This document shows positions 48,075 through 56,849 of a DNA stretch of 64,000 bases, one piece after another (the first letter of the stretch is position 1; each line of letters begins with the position of its first letter). The DNA comes from Synechococcus sp. NB0720_010. Lineage in GTDB: Bacteria > Cyanobacteriota > Cyanobacteriia > PCC-6307 > Cyanobiaceae. The stretch is taken from contig NZ_CP090898.1 of the NCBI RefSeq assembly GCF_023078835.1, positions 1,986,045 to 2,050,044 on the forward strand, in the 5' to 3' direction. The notes beneath the pieces were generated by a model. The model was not told the origin of the DNA, searched no databases, and saw only the letters and a list, made by a program, of their open reading frames with translations. The position numbers were made by a program, and so were the translations under genes.

Positions 48075-48282
48075 GCGTTGGCTCGCTGAGCTCGGCGGCA
48101 TCCAGCGCGGCCACCACTCCTGTGAATGGGACCTGACCACCGTCGCCTGGAGCGCCGAGATGGTCTTGGGTTCAGAAGAACTGACGGTGCGCTGGGGGCA
48201 GGGTGTGGGCTCAGTCGAGCGCCACTTTCCCTACGGCCTCACCCGCGCGGACGTGCAGGCTGCGATCCTGGCGGGCCCCTAA
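48016..48282 (+). CDS. DUF3143 protein
   Basis: 88 residues from ATG 48016. [20 protein letters not shown] is the family signature of DUF3143, followed by WDLTTVAWSAEMVLGSEELTVRW and FPYGLTRADVQAAIL. Function unknown; conserved in cyanobacteria next to a J-domain gene. An alternative ATG lies at 47992. It overlaps the J-domain gene by 59 bases in a different frame. Confidence 0.8.
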   Translation: MSDLPSPQTPLYNHPLPVLERWLAELGGIQRGHHSCEWDLTTVAWSAEMVLGSEELTVRWGQGVGSVERHFPYGLTRADVQAAILAGP

Positions 48283-48443
48283 AGCTGGCGCTTGCAGACC
48301 TCGCTCTGCTCTTCGTTGAGCGTGGAGAACGGGCCACAGTTCACCCAGCGCACGAACGAGAGTTCGATGTCGGTGAACAGCACCAGGATCCCAGCGCAGA
48401 GGGCTGTGACAGCAGCGATGACCGCGACTGAGGAGGGTTTCAT
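48279..48443 (-). CDS. small single-helix protein upstream end of the bioD region
   Basis: 54 residues. One hydrophobic helix (about 6-22, VAVIAAVTALCAGILVLF) is followed by a polar end with two cysteines (VNCGPF, EVCKRQL). Its ATG overlaps the bioD stop (48440-48443), so it is likely cotranscribed with the biotin genes as their last member. The 3' end meets the DUF3143 stop. Function unknown; no homologue recognised. Confidence 0.5.
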   Translation of the reverse strand: MKPSSVAVIAAVTALCAGILVLFTDIELSFVRWVNCGPFSTLNEEQSEVCKRQL

Positions 48444-49117
48444 GGGCGGCTCGTGACCCCCTTGAGCTTATGAACGAGATCCAAGGCCTGCCACTGCTGT
48501 TGCAGGCTGACGGCATCGAGGCTCGGGAGCGGCGGCAGACAGCCCAGCACCGGAACCCCTGAGATGCTCTCGAGGGTGCTCGCATTGTTGGGATGGGGCT
48601 CCCCGTTCAGCAGGATCCCAAGCAGCGGCAGATGGCGGCTGCGCAGGGCCTCGATCGAGAGCAGGGTGTGGTTCAAGGTGCCAAGTCCCGAGCGGGCCAC
48701 CAGCAGCACCGGCAGGTTCCAGCGTTGCAACTGCTCAATCTGCAACCAGTCCAGGCGTAGGGGCACGAGCAGCCCACCGGCGGTCTCCACCACCAGGGGA
48801 CCCTCCACGGCCGGGAGGCAGAGGTGCTCGCAGTCAATCGGGGGCTGATCCCCAGGTTCCAGTTCGGCGGCCCAATGGGGCGAGACCGGAGCGGCGAAGC
48901 GATAGGCCTCAGGCAGGACCCGCGCGTCCGGGAGGCCGAGCCAGCGCTGCACCCGCTCACGATCCCCTTCTCCGTTCTCCAGCCCGCACTGCACCGGTTT
49001 CCAGTAGTAGGCCTTCAGGCCCTGCACCACTAGGGCGCTGACCACGGTTTTGCCGACATCGGTGTCGGTGCCGCAGATCACTAGGCGTTGGTTGGCACCA
49101 ACCGGTGTGTCTGTCAT
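48440..49117 (-). CDS. bioD: dethiobiotin synthase
   Basis: 225 residues. The P-loop GTDTDVGKT occupies residues 16-24, the lysine and Mg-binding regions YYWKPVQCG and VVETAGGLLVPL follow, and the length is normal. BioD closes the ureido ring of dethiobiotin using CO2 and ATP. The ATG at 49117 is coupled to the bioC stop by a 4-base overlap. Confidence 0.94.
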   Translation of the reverse strand: MTDTPVGANQRLVICGTDTDVGKTVVSALVVQGLKAYYWKPVQCGLENGEGDRERVQRWLGLPDARVLPEAYRFAAPVSPHWAAELEPGDQPPIDCEHLCLPAVEGPLVVETAGGLLVPLRLDWLQIEQLQRWNLPVLLVARSGLGTLNHTLLSIEALRSRHLPLLGILLNGEPHPNNASTLESISGVPVLGCLPPLPSLDAVSLQQQWQALDLVHKLKGVTSRP

Positions 49118-49890
49118 CGCTTCTGTCCCAGGAGCACCAGCACCTCCCAAACGATCGCCTGCTGCGGGCCCGGCCAGGCCCGCAGCAGGCGGCGGAGTTG
49201 TCCCGCATTGAGCTTGGGACTGCGGCTGGCCTGGGCGCCGATCGCCTTGATCTGTTGCAGGAACCAGAGACCGCCCCGGTTCGGACGGCTGAACCGCAGC
49301 ACCTGAGCGTGATGCAACTGCAGCCGGTGCTGGGCGCAGTCGATCAGCCGTTGGGCGCAAGGGAGCTCTAGGGCGGTGCAGGGCACCCCTGCCTGGGCTG
49401 CGGCCTGGTGCCAGAGCGGGAAGCTGCCGGAGGTGGGGACCCCCAGGATCAGCCAGCCTCCAGGTTGGAGTTGCTCACACCAGTTCCCCAGCTGCTGTTC
49501 GGGTCGCTCCAGCCATTGCAGGGCGAAGCTCGAGGCCAGGGCCGCCGGTTGCTGCAGGCTCGCCGGCAGGCCCTGATTGAGATCCCAGTGGATCAGCGCA
49601 GCGTTCTCACCAGCGCCCTGCTCGAGGAGGGCGCTGCAGGCGTCGATCCGTAGCCAGGGGCCTTGGCCGAGGGCCGCCTCCAGGGAGCGACTCAGCAGCC
49701 CACTGCCTGCCCCCAGATCAGCCAGGGGACCGGGGGGGAATCGCACCCCCTGGCGGGCAGTGAGGCCGGCGAGCCGTTGGGCGACAGCGGCCTGAAGGCG
49801 CGCCCGGCTGGGGTACAGGCGGGCCCCCTCGCTGAAGCAGCCGCGGACGGCCTCGCTAAAACCCTCTGCCGGCGGTTCAGGCCTGGACAT
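49114..49890 (-). CDS. bioC: malonyl-ACP O-methyltransferase BioC-like
   Basis: 258 residues from ATG 49890 (a TTG two codons upstream is possible). The SAM-binding Rossmann fold has PLADLGAGSGLLSRSLE, then a second block with SFALQWLERPEQQL and GGWLILGVP. BioC methylates malonyl-ACP to start pimelate-ACP synthesis. The position between bioK and bioD supports the call more than sequence alone. It overlaps both neighbours. Confidence 0.85.
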   Translation of the reverse strand: MSRPEPPAEGFSEAVRGCFSEGARLYPSRARLQAAVAQRLAGLTARQGVRFPPGPLADLGAGSGLLSRSLEAALGQGPWLRIDACSALLEQGAGENAALIHWDLNQGLPASLQQPAALASSFALQWLERPEQQLGNWCEQLQPGGWLILGVPTSGSFPLWHQAAAQAGVPCTALELPCAQRLIDCAQHRLQLHHAQVLRFSRPNRGGLWFLQQIKAIGAQASRSPKLNAGQLRRLLRAWPGPQQAIVWEVLVLLGQKR

Positions 49891-50572
49891 CGGCAATCCA
49901 ATCGAGCACGGCGTCCGGCAAGGCCGGATCGATCAGGGAGTGCCCCAGGTCGTCGCGTGTCCAGACCGTGGCCTGGGGCAGGGCTTGCTGCAGTTCCAGG
50001 CGACTCCTGGCCGTCACGATCTGGTCCTGGCCAGCCTGGACCAGCAGCACGGGGATTCCGCTGGGGAAGCCCGCCGGGAGACCGCTGGTGGCCCCCAGGT
50101 GCTCGAGGTCCTCGAGCAGTCGTTCCCGGCCCGCATCGCTGATTCCCTGTTCCAGGGGGCCAGCGGGCAGCAGCGACCTGGATTGCGGTGCAGCGGCTTG
50201 CCGCAGGAAGTCCCGCAGTTGCTCCTGCTCCTCTCCGAGCTTGATCCTGCGCCCCATGGCCCGCAGGGCCGCACTGATGGCCCGCCCCTCTCGGCCTTCC
50301 GGGACAAAGCGGGTGAAGCTCGCCAGCAGTACAGCCGCTGTGGCTCCCTGCCAGAGGTCCTCGTTCAGCAGGTGCGGGCCGAAGGAATGGGCCAGGACAA
50401 CGCGCCGCTGGGCGCTGGTCTCCCAGCGGGGTTCCAGGGGGGATTCCTGGCCATAGCCCCGTTCTCCGCAGTCCATGGACCAACCCCGCGCCGCAGCGCC
50501 CTCCGCCCAGGGAGCCCAGCTGCGGTGGTCCCCAGCCCAGCCATGCATGCCGATGAGCTGGATCGCGCTCAT
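49877..50572 (-). CDS. bioK: alpha/beta hydrolase, probable pimeloyl-ACP methyl ester esterase BioK
   Basis: 231 residues with an alpha/beta-hydrolase fold: LIGMHGWAGDHRSWAPW, the nucleophile turn LAHSFGPHLL (Ser in place of the GxSxG centre), LVQAGQDQIV with the acidic residue and DDLGHS with the catalytic His. Picocyanobacteria use BioK to remove the methyl group from pimeloyl-ACP methyl ester, and the gene's place between bioF and bioC supports that. BioH or BioG activity is the alternative. It overlaps bioF by 4 bases. Confidence 0.8.
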   Translation of the reverse strand: MSAIQLIGMHGWAGDHRSWAPWAEGAAARGWSMDCGERGYGQESPLEPRWETSAQRRVVLAHSFGPHLLNEDLWQGATAAVLLASFTRFVPEGREGRAISAALRAMGRRIKLGEEQEQLRDFLRQAAAPQSRSLLPAGPLEQGISDAGRERLLEDLEHLGATSGLPAGFPSGIPVLLVQAGQDQIVTARSRLELQQALPQATVWTRDDLGHSLIDPALPDAVLDWIADVQA

Positions 50573-51729
50573 GGTTCCCCCAGGGCCTCAATCAAACGGG
50601 CCAAAGTCCCGCCGGGGCAATCGTGCCGAAGCACGAGCCGCAGCCGTGCCGTTCCCACAGGGACGGTCGGGGGCCGGATCGCCACGCTCAGCAGTCCTGC
50701 CTGCTCCAGTTGCTGCTGCAGTGCCAAGGCGCGGTGATCGTCCCCCACCAGCAGCGGCAGGATCGGCCCGCTCCCGCAGGGCCTCGGCCAGCCCGCTGCC
50801 TCGAGGGCGTCACGCCAGCGCTGGGACCGCTGCAATAGGGCCAGGCGCTCGGGTTCCCGCTCCTGAATCGCAGTAAGACCGGCGGCGGCCGCCGCCACGA
50901 GCGGTGGCGCCAGGGCCGTGCTGTAGCGGAACGGACCGGAGTGCTGCAGCAACCAGTCCCCCACCGTGGCATTCCCCGCCAGAAAGGCTCCGCCACTGCC
51001 AAAGGCCTTGCCGAAGGTGCCGCTGATCAGGCTGATGTCCTGGATGCGGTAGCCCAGGCCTCGGCCCCCCTCCCCCAGCACCCCAAGGGCGTGGGCCTCA
51101 TCCAGCAGCAGGGCCGCGCCATGGCCGCGGCAGAGCTCGGCTAAGGCGGCGACATCGGGGGAGCTGCCCTCCATCGAAAACAGGCTTTCACTGAGCACCA
51201 GCAGCCGGCGTTGGGGGGCGTCGCGGCGGGCGCGTTGCAGCTGCGCCTCCAGGTCACTGAGGTCGTTGTGCTGAAAGCGCCGCAGCTTGGCCCCCGTCGC
51301 TTGGATCCCCACCAGCAGCGAGTGGTGAATCAACCGATCGGCCAGTACCCAGGTGTGCCGGTCCGCCAGGGCCTGAACCGCAGCAATGTTCGCCTGAAAT
51401 CCGCTGGGGTAGAGCAGGACCCGCTCGCGCCCCAGCCAGGTGCCCAGGGCCCGCTCGAGGGTCCCGTGCAGGGGACGTGTTCCGCTGATCAGCCGAGAGG
51501 CCCCAGCCCCCACCCCTTCGCTCTGGATGGCTTCAGTCGCTGCACGCTGGAGGGCCGGATCGCGGCTCAGCCCCAGGTAGTCGTTGCTGGCGAGATCCAG
51601 CAGGGGAGATCCCTCTGCGACAAAGGCGGCCTGGCCCGCCGGCTGCAGGCTGCGCAGACGGCGGCGGCGTTCCGGAGCCAGGGCGGCCAGATCGGCGGCC
51701 AGGGGTGCCAATGGATCGGCTGCCTCCAT
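50569..51729 (-). CDS. bioF: 8-amino-7-oxononanoate synthase
   Basis: 386 residues of the alpha-oxoamine synthase group. Landmarks are LDLASNDYLGLS, DEAHALGVLGEGGRGL and the PLP lysine K241 in ISGTFGKAFGSGGAFLAG. It joins pimeloyl-ACP and alanine. First gene of the minus-strand operon bioF-bioK-bioC-bioD. The ATG lies about 70 bases from the divergent helicase start. Confidence 0.94.
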   Translation of the reverse strand: MEAADPLAPLAADLAALAPERRRRLRSLQPAGQAAFVAEGSPLLDLASNDYLGLSRDPALQRAATEAIQSEGVGAGASRLISGTRPLHGTLERALGTWLGRERVLLYPSGFQANIAAVQALADRHTWVLADRLIHHSLLVGIQATGAKLRRFQHNDLSDLEAQLQRARRDAPQRRLLVLSESLFSMEGSSPDVAALAELCRGHGAALLLDEAHALGVLGEGGRGLGYRIQDISLISGTFGKAFGSGGAFLAGNATVGDWLLQHSGPFRYSTALAPPLVAAAAAGLTAIQEREPERLALLQRSQRWRDALEAAGWPRPCGSGPILPLLVGDDHRALALQQQLEQAGLLSVAIRPPTVPVGTARLRLVLRHDCPGGTLARLIEALGEP

Positions 51730-51798
51730 CGCCCCAGCTGCGCCCTCGGGTGGATGCCCTCAGTTTGCCCGTTTGGCTGGAGCCCATAGGATCTACTA

Positions 51799-54609
51799 AT
51801 GCCCAGTAGCGCTTCGGTCCCCGGCACCCCGGCCCAGTCCACGGACGTGCCGCCCCTGGAGCAACTCTTCCCCTTCAGCCTCGATGACTTTCAGCTGGAG
51901 GCGATTGAAGCCCTGAATCAGGGCCATTCGGTGGTGGTCAGCGCCCCCACCGGATCGGGCAAGACCCTGATCGGTGAGTACGCGATCCATCGCGCCCTGG
52001 CCCACGGTCAGAAGGTCTTCTACACAACGCCGCTCAAGGCCCTCTCGAACCAAAAACTGAGGGATTTCCGCGAGCAGTTCGGGGCCGAGCGCGTCGGCCT
52101 GATGACCGGCGACCTCACCGTGAACCGGGAGGCCTCGATCGTGGTCATGACCACGGAGATCTTCCGGAACATGCTCTATGCGGAGGCCGAGCAGGGGGAT
52201 GACCCCTTGGCCGACGTGGAGGCCGTGGTGCTCGATGAGTGCCACTACATGAATGACTCCCAGCGCGGGACGGTCTGGGAGGAGTCGATCATTCACTGCC
52301 CTCCGGTGGTGCAGCTGGTGGCTCTCTCGGCGACGGTGGCCAACGCCGGGCAGCTCACCGACTGGATTGAGCAGGTCCATGGGCCGACCCGCTTGGTGAT
52401 GAGCGACTTCCGGCCGGTGCCGCTGCAGTTCAGTTTTTGCAGTGCCAAGGGCCTGCATCCCCTGCTCAACGACGAGGGCACGGGCCTCCACCCCAACTGC
52501 AAGGTCTGGCGTGCCCCCAAGGGGGGGCGTAACCGCCGCGGGCCCAAAACCCCGAGGCCGCCGCAGCCGGAGGCACCACCGCTGGGGTTCGTCGTGGCCC
52601 AGATGGCGGAGCGGGAGATGCTGCCGGCCATCTATTTCATCTTCAGCAGACGCGGCTGCGACAAGGCCGTTCGGGACCTGGGCAAGGTCTGCCTGGTCAG
52701 CCCCCAGGAGCAGGCCCGCATTCAGGCGCGCCTGGATGTCTTCATGGCGGCCACCCCCGAAGCCGTACGCGATGGCGGCCATGACGATGCCCTGCTGCGG
52801 GGGATCGCGGCCCACCACGCCGGGGTGTTGCCGGCTTGGAAGGAACTGATTGAGGAGCTCTTCCAGCAGGGGCTGGTGAAGGTGGTGTTTGCCACCGAGA
52901 CCCTGGCGGCCGGCATCAACATGCCCGCCCGCAGCACCGTGATTTCAGCCCTCTCCAAGCGCACGGAGCGGGGCCACCGCCCCCTGATGGGCAGCGAGTT
53001 CCTGCAGATGGCCGGCCGGGCGGGTCGCCGTGGACTGGATTCCCAGGGCTACGTCGTCACCGTGCAGAGCCGCTTTGAGGGTGTCCGGGAGGCGGGGCAG
53101 CTGGCCACCAGCCCGGCTGACCCGCTGGTGAGTCAGTTCACACCGAGCTACGGCATGGTCCTGAACCTGCTGCAGCGCTATGAGCTCTCCAAGGCCAAGG
53201 AGTTGGTGGAGCGCAGCTTCGGTCGCTACCTGGCGACCCTCGATCTCACGGAGGACGAGGCCCGCATTAGTGAGCTGCGCGAGCAGTTGGGGGACCTCAG
53301 CGGCACCGTTCAGGAGGTTGATTGGGAGGACTTTGAGGACTATGAGAAGCAGCGCGGCCGCCTGCGGGAAGAGCGCCGACTGCTGCGGATCCTCCAGCAG
53401 CAGGCCGAGGAAACCCTGGCCCATGAACTCACCTTGGCCCTGCGTTTTGCCAGCGAGGGAACGCTGGTGAGCCTGAAGGCTCCGGTTCTGCGGGGCCGGG
53501 TCACACCGGCGGTGATCGTTGAGAAGCAACAGGGCTCAGGTCAGTTCCCGCTGCTGTGCTGCCTCACCGACGAGAACGTTTGGGTGCTGGTGCCCTGCAG
53601 TGCAGTGGTCAGCCTCCATGCCGAGCTCACCTGCCTTCAGGTCAAGGATGTGGCTGTTCCCGAGCTGCACCGCCCCGGCGAGCTGCGCCATGGCGATCAG
53701 GCCAGTGGTGGCCTGGCCTTGGCCGTCGGACACATGGCCCGGCGCCACGACATGGTCACCCCCCAGTACGACCTGGCCGGTGAGGTTCAGGCCCAGGCCC
53801 ATCTGGTGCGTGAACTGGAGCTGGCCCTGGAATTGCATCCGGCCCACGGCGCCGGCGACCGCAAGAAGCTGCGCAAGCAGCGCTTCCGCATGGAGGAGTT
53901 GGAGGCGGAGATTGCCGAGCGCCAGCGCGTGCTGCACTTCCGCGCCAATCGCCACTGGGAAACCTTCCTGGCATTGATCGAGATCCTGCGCTTCTTCGGC
54001 TGCCTCGAGGGGGACGAGGGCCTGGATCCGAGCGAAGTGGGCCGCACCGTGGCCGCCCTGCGGGGGGACAACGAGCTCTGGCTGGGATTGGCGCTGATGA
54101 GCGGTCACCTCGATGAGCTGGATCCCGCGGACCTCGCCGCCGTGCTGGAGGCGATCTCAACGGAGGTGAATCGCCCGGATCTCTGGAGTGGCTATCCACC
54201 GCCGCCAGCGGCCGATGAGGCGATGCATGACCTGCGCGGCATTCGCCGCGAACTGCAGCGGCAACAGGAGGCAGGCAAGGTCGTGATGCCGGTCTGGTTT
54301 GAAGGGGAGCTGATGGGCTTGGTCCATGCCTGGGCCAAGGGCGTCAGCTGGAGCGACCTGATCGCGAACACCTCGTTGGATGAGGGCGATGTGGTGCGGA
54401 TCATGCGCCGCACCGTCGATCTTTTGGCGCAGATCCCCTACTGCGAAGCCATCAGCGAGCAGTTGCGCACCAACGCCCGGGCGGCCCTCAAGGCGATCAA
54501 CCGCTTCCCCGTGCGGGAGCCGATCGATGGCGGCCAGGCTTCAGGGGAGGACTCCAATCCCGCTACCGCCCGCCAGGCCGATCCTTCGGCGCTTAATCCC
54601 GCGGCCTAA
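51799..54609 (+). CDS. Ski2-like DExH-box RNA helicase
   Basis: 936 residues. Motif I is APTGSGKT (near 50-56), motif II is DECHYMND (from D146), and motif VI is QMAGRAGRRGLD. The helicase core is followed by a winged-helix region and a C-terminal DSHCT-like domain (VHAWAKGVSWSDLIANTSLDEGDVVRIMRRTVDLL). The layout matches the Ski2/Mtr4 family found in cyanobacteria and chloroplasts (ISE2). A role in RNA processing or decay is likely; no partner is adjacent. Confidence 0.92.
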   Translation: MPSSASVPGTPAQSTDVPPLEQLFPFSLDDFQLEAIEALNQGHSVVVSAPTGSGKTLIGEYAIHRALAHGQKVFYTTPLKALSNQKLRDFREQFGAERVGLMTGDLTVNREASIVVMTTEIFRNMLYAEAEQGDDPLADVEAVVLDECHYMNDSQRGTVWEESIIHCPPVVQLVALSATVANAGQLTDWIEQVHGPTRLVMSDFRPVPLQFSFCSAKGLHPLLNDEGTGLHPNCKVWRAPKGGRNRRGPKTPRPPQPEAPPLGFVVAQMAEREMLPAIYFIFSRRGCDKAVRDLGKVCLVSPQEQARIQARLDVFMAATPEAVRDGGHDDALLRGIAAHHAGVLPAWKELIEELFQQGLVKVVFATETLAAGINMPARSTVISALSKRTERGHRPLMGSEFLQMAGRAGRRGLDSQGYVVTVQSRFEGVREAGQLATSPADPLVSQFTPSYGMVLNLLQRYELSKAKELVERSFGRYLATLDLTEDEARISELREQLGDLSGTVQEVDWEDFEDYEKQRGRLREERRLLRILQQQAEETLAHELTLALRFASEGTLVSLKAPVLRGRVTPAVIVEKQQGSGQFPLLCCLTDENVWVLVPCSAVVSLHAELTCLQVKDVAVPELHRPGELRHGDQASGGLALAVGHMARRHDMVTPQYDLAGEVQAQAHLVRELELALELHPAHGAGDRKKLRKQRFRMEELEAEIAERQRVLHFRANRHWETFLALIEILRFFGCLEGDEGLDPSEVGRTVAALRGDNELWLGLALMSGHLDELDPADLAAVLEAISTEVNRPDLWSGYPPPPAADEAMHDLRGIRRELQRQQEAGKVVMPVWFEGELMGLVHAWAKGVSWSDLIANTSLDEGDVVRIMRRTVDLLAQIPYCEAISEQLRTNARAALKAINRFPVREPIDGGQASGEDSNPATARQADPSALNPAA

Positions 54610-54700
54610 GCACCAGCCAGACGATCAGCAGCAATCCGGCCGTACTGCCCACGGTGTACAGCCAGTCGGCGTAGGGCGTCCAGAAGAGGGCAAGGGGCAT
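54593..54700 (-). CDS. possible 35-residue single-helix protein
   Basis: A short reverse frame (ATG 54700, TAA 54593) encodes MPLALFWTPYADWLYTVGST followed by a hydrophobic helix ending in VLRPRD. It overlaps the helicase 3' end by 17 bases and faces the rlmH start. The composition fits a tiny membrane protein, but nothing else supports it. Confidence 0.35.
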   Translation of the reverse strand: MPLALFWTPYADWLYTVGSTAGLLLIVWLVLRPRD

Positions 54701-54718
54701 GGGTAGCGTGAGCGCGTG

Positions 54719-55153
54719 ATGAATCCGTCCCGCATCCGCATCCTGGCGGTGGGCAAGTTGCGCAAGAGCTGGGTGCTCGAGGGAGCCTCCACCTTCCTCA
54801 AGCGCCTGCCGGGATTGCAGGTCCTGGAGCTCCGCGATGCCGGCATGGCCAAGGAGGCCGAAGCGATCCTGGCGGCCCTGAAGCCTGACGAGCGCTTGGT
54901 GATCCTCACCGAGGAAGGCCAGACCTTGGACTCGGTGGCTCTGGCCCAGCGTCTCGAGGGCTCGGGGTCAGAGCGCTTGGCCTTTGTGATCGGCGGCGCT
55001 GAGGGCATTGACCCGGCCTTGAAGGCCCGCGCTAGCTGGCGCCTGAGCCTCTCGCCGATGACCTTCCCCCATGAACTGGCCCGGTTATTGCTGCTGGAGC
55101 AGCTCTACCGGGCGATGACCATTCAGCAGGGCGGGCCGTATCACAAGCCCTGA
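54719..55153 (+). CDS. rlmH: 23S rRNA pseudouridine-1915 N3-methyltransferase
   Basis: 144 residues. The SPOUT knot motifs [16 protein letters not shown] and the C-terminal [34 protein letters not shown] are RlmH hallmarks. It modifies the assembled ribosome at position 1915 in helix 69. The GTG at 54716 directly precedes the chosen ATG. It is convergent with purB, whose stop is 1 base away. Confidence 0.96.
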   Translation: MNPSRIRILAVGKLRKSWVLEGASTFLKRLPGLQVLELRDAGMAKEAEAILAALKPDERLVILTEEGQTLDSVALAQRLEGSGSERLAFVIGGAEGIDPALKARASWRLSLSPMTFPHELARLLLLEQLYRAMTIQQGGPYHKP

Positions 55154-55154
55154 A

Positions 55155-56450
55155 TCAGATCGCGAGGCGCTTCCAGATCACGTCCAGGTTGGCCTGGTGC
55201 AGATCGGTGGAGAAGCACTCCGCCAGCTGCTCGGCGGTGAGGCGTGAGGTCACCTCGCCATCGGCCTCCAGGTTGGCCCGGAAGTTGCCGCCCTCGGTGT
55301 TCCAGGCGGTGTGGGCGTTGCGCTGCACGATCCGGTAGGCGTCTTCACGGCTGATGCCGGCTTCCACCAGGGCCAGCAGCACCCGCTGGCTGAAGACCAC
55401 GCCGCCGTAGACGTTCATGTTGCGGGCCATATTGCCGGGGTAGACCCCCAGACCCTTCACCACGGAGGTCATCTCCCGCAGCATGAAGTGGAGGGTGACC
55501 GAGCAGTCGGGCAGCATCATGCGCTCCACGGAGCTGTGGCTGATGTCCCGCTCGTGCCAAAGGGCGCAGTTCTCCAGCGCTGCCACGACGTAGCTGCGCA
55601 GCACCCGGGCCAGGCCACTGATCCGTTCGCTGCGGATCGGGTTGCGCTTGTGGGGCATGGCGGAGCTGCCCTTCTGTCCCTTGGCGAAGTTCTCCTCGAC
55701 CTCCAGCACGTCGGTGCGCTGTAGGTTGCGGATCTCGGTGGAGAAGCGCTCGAGGGCGGCACCCACCAGGGCCAGGGTCTGGATGTACTCCGCGTGGCGA
55801 TCGCGGGAGATCACCTGGGTGCTGGCGGTGTCGGGCACCAGGCCGAGCTTGGCGCAGGCGATCTCCTCCACCCGGGGGTCGGTGTTGGCGTAGGTGCCCA
55901 TGGCACCGGAGATCTGGCCGACGCTGACGGCGGTTTCCAGGTGCTCCAGGCGCTGCTGGTTGCGCACCACTTCGGCGAGCCAGCCAGCCACCTTGAAGCC
56001 GAAGGTGATGGGTTCACCGTGGATGGCGTGGGACCGGCCGATCATCACCGTGGCCTTGTGCTCGCGCGCGAGGGCCCGCAGGGCGTCCGCGAGCAAGTCC
56101 AGCTCCTGGCGCAGCAGCTTGACGGAGGCCTTCATCTGCAGGGCCACACCGGTGTCGAGGACATCGGAGCTGGTCATGCCCACGTGGATGTGGCGACCGG
56201 CGTCACCCACGTGCTCGTTGACGTTGGTCAGAAAGGCGATGACGTCGTGACGGACCTCGGCTTCGATCTCGAGGATCCGCTCGACGCTGAAGCTGGCTTT
56301 CTCTTTGATCGTCGCGACGGCCTCAGCCGGGACGCGTCCCAGTTCGCAGTTGGCTTCGGTGGCTGCAATCTCCACGTCCAGCCAGCTCTGGAACTTGGCC
56401 TGCTCGCTCCAGATAGCGCCCATCTCGGGCAGGGTGTAACGCTCGATCAA
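55155..56450 (-). CDS. purB: adenylosuccinate lyase
   Basis: 431 residues. MIERYTLPEMGAIWSEQAKFQSWLDVE starts the fumarase/aspartase-like fold. The signature GSSAMPHKRNP and the HDVIAF and GRTH-like IGRSHAIHGEPITFG blocks carry active-site residues. It acts twice in purine synthesis, releasing fumarate from SAICAR and adenylosuccinate. The start codon is TTG at the family-consensus position. Confidence 0.97.
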   Translation of the reverse strand: MIERYTLPEMGAIWSEQAKFQSWLDVEIAATEANCELGRVPAEAVATIKEKASFSVERILEIEAEVRHDVIAFLTNVNEHVGDAGRHIHVGMTSSDVLDTGVALQMKASVKLLRQELDLLADALRALAREHKATVMIGRSHAIHGEPITFGFKVAGWLAEVVRNQQRLEHLETAVSVGQISGAMGTYANTDPRVEEIACAKLGLVPDTASTQVISRDRHAEYIQTLALVGAALERFSTEIRNLQRTDVLEVEENFAKGQKGSSAMPHKRNPIRSERISGLARVLRSYVVAALENCALWHERDISHSSVERMMLPDCSVTLHFMLREMTSVVKGLGVYPGNMARNMNVYGGVVFSQRVLLALVEAGISREDAYRIVQRNAHTAWNTEGGNFRANLEADGEVTSRLTAEQLAECFSTDLHQANLDVIWKRLAI

Positions 56451-56502
56451 GGCCGCGCCTGGCTCACATCAAGACCAATGTATGGAATGGCCTTTCGGGG
56501 CC

Positions 56503-56709
56503 CTAGGCGACGCTGGTGAGCTTGTGGTGCTCCACCTCCCACTGCACCAGTGGGCCCCAAGCCTGTTGTTGAACCCAGCAGCGCCCTCCACGGCAGCGCA
56601 GCACTTGGAAGGGGGGCAGGTCCGATGGCTGATTGCGCAGCTTCACGAAGCTGCCGGGTTGCAGCAGTTCAACCACCTTCGCGCTGTGGGGTTTGGGAGT
56701 GCGGGCCAC
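56503..56709 (-). CDS. conserved hypothetical small protein
   Basis: 68 residues. KVVELLQPGSFVKLRNQPSD then PPFQVLRCRGGRCWVQQQAW and VQWEVEHHKLTSV. The pattern looks like a small beta barrel (SH3/KOW-like), often RNA- or DNA-binding, but this is only an impression. It precedes purB on the same strand with 52 bases between. Confidence 0.55.
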   Translation of the reverse strand: MARTPKPHSAKVVELLQPGSFVKLRNQPSDLPPFQVLRCRGGRCWVQQQAWGPLVQWEVEHHKLTSVA

Positions 56710-56849
56710 GGTGGTACCCCTTGGTTTGGAACATCCTCAGGAGTGTTCCCAGGGAAACCCATTCAGCACCGGTTTTTATTCGGTTTCGCTTCGAGCTTTG
56801 TGATTAAACGGGCGTACGGCACGATGCAGAGGTGCTGGGCCGCTGCCCG

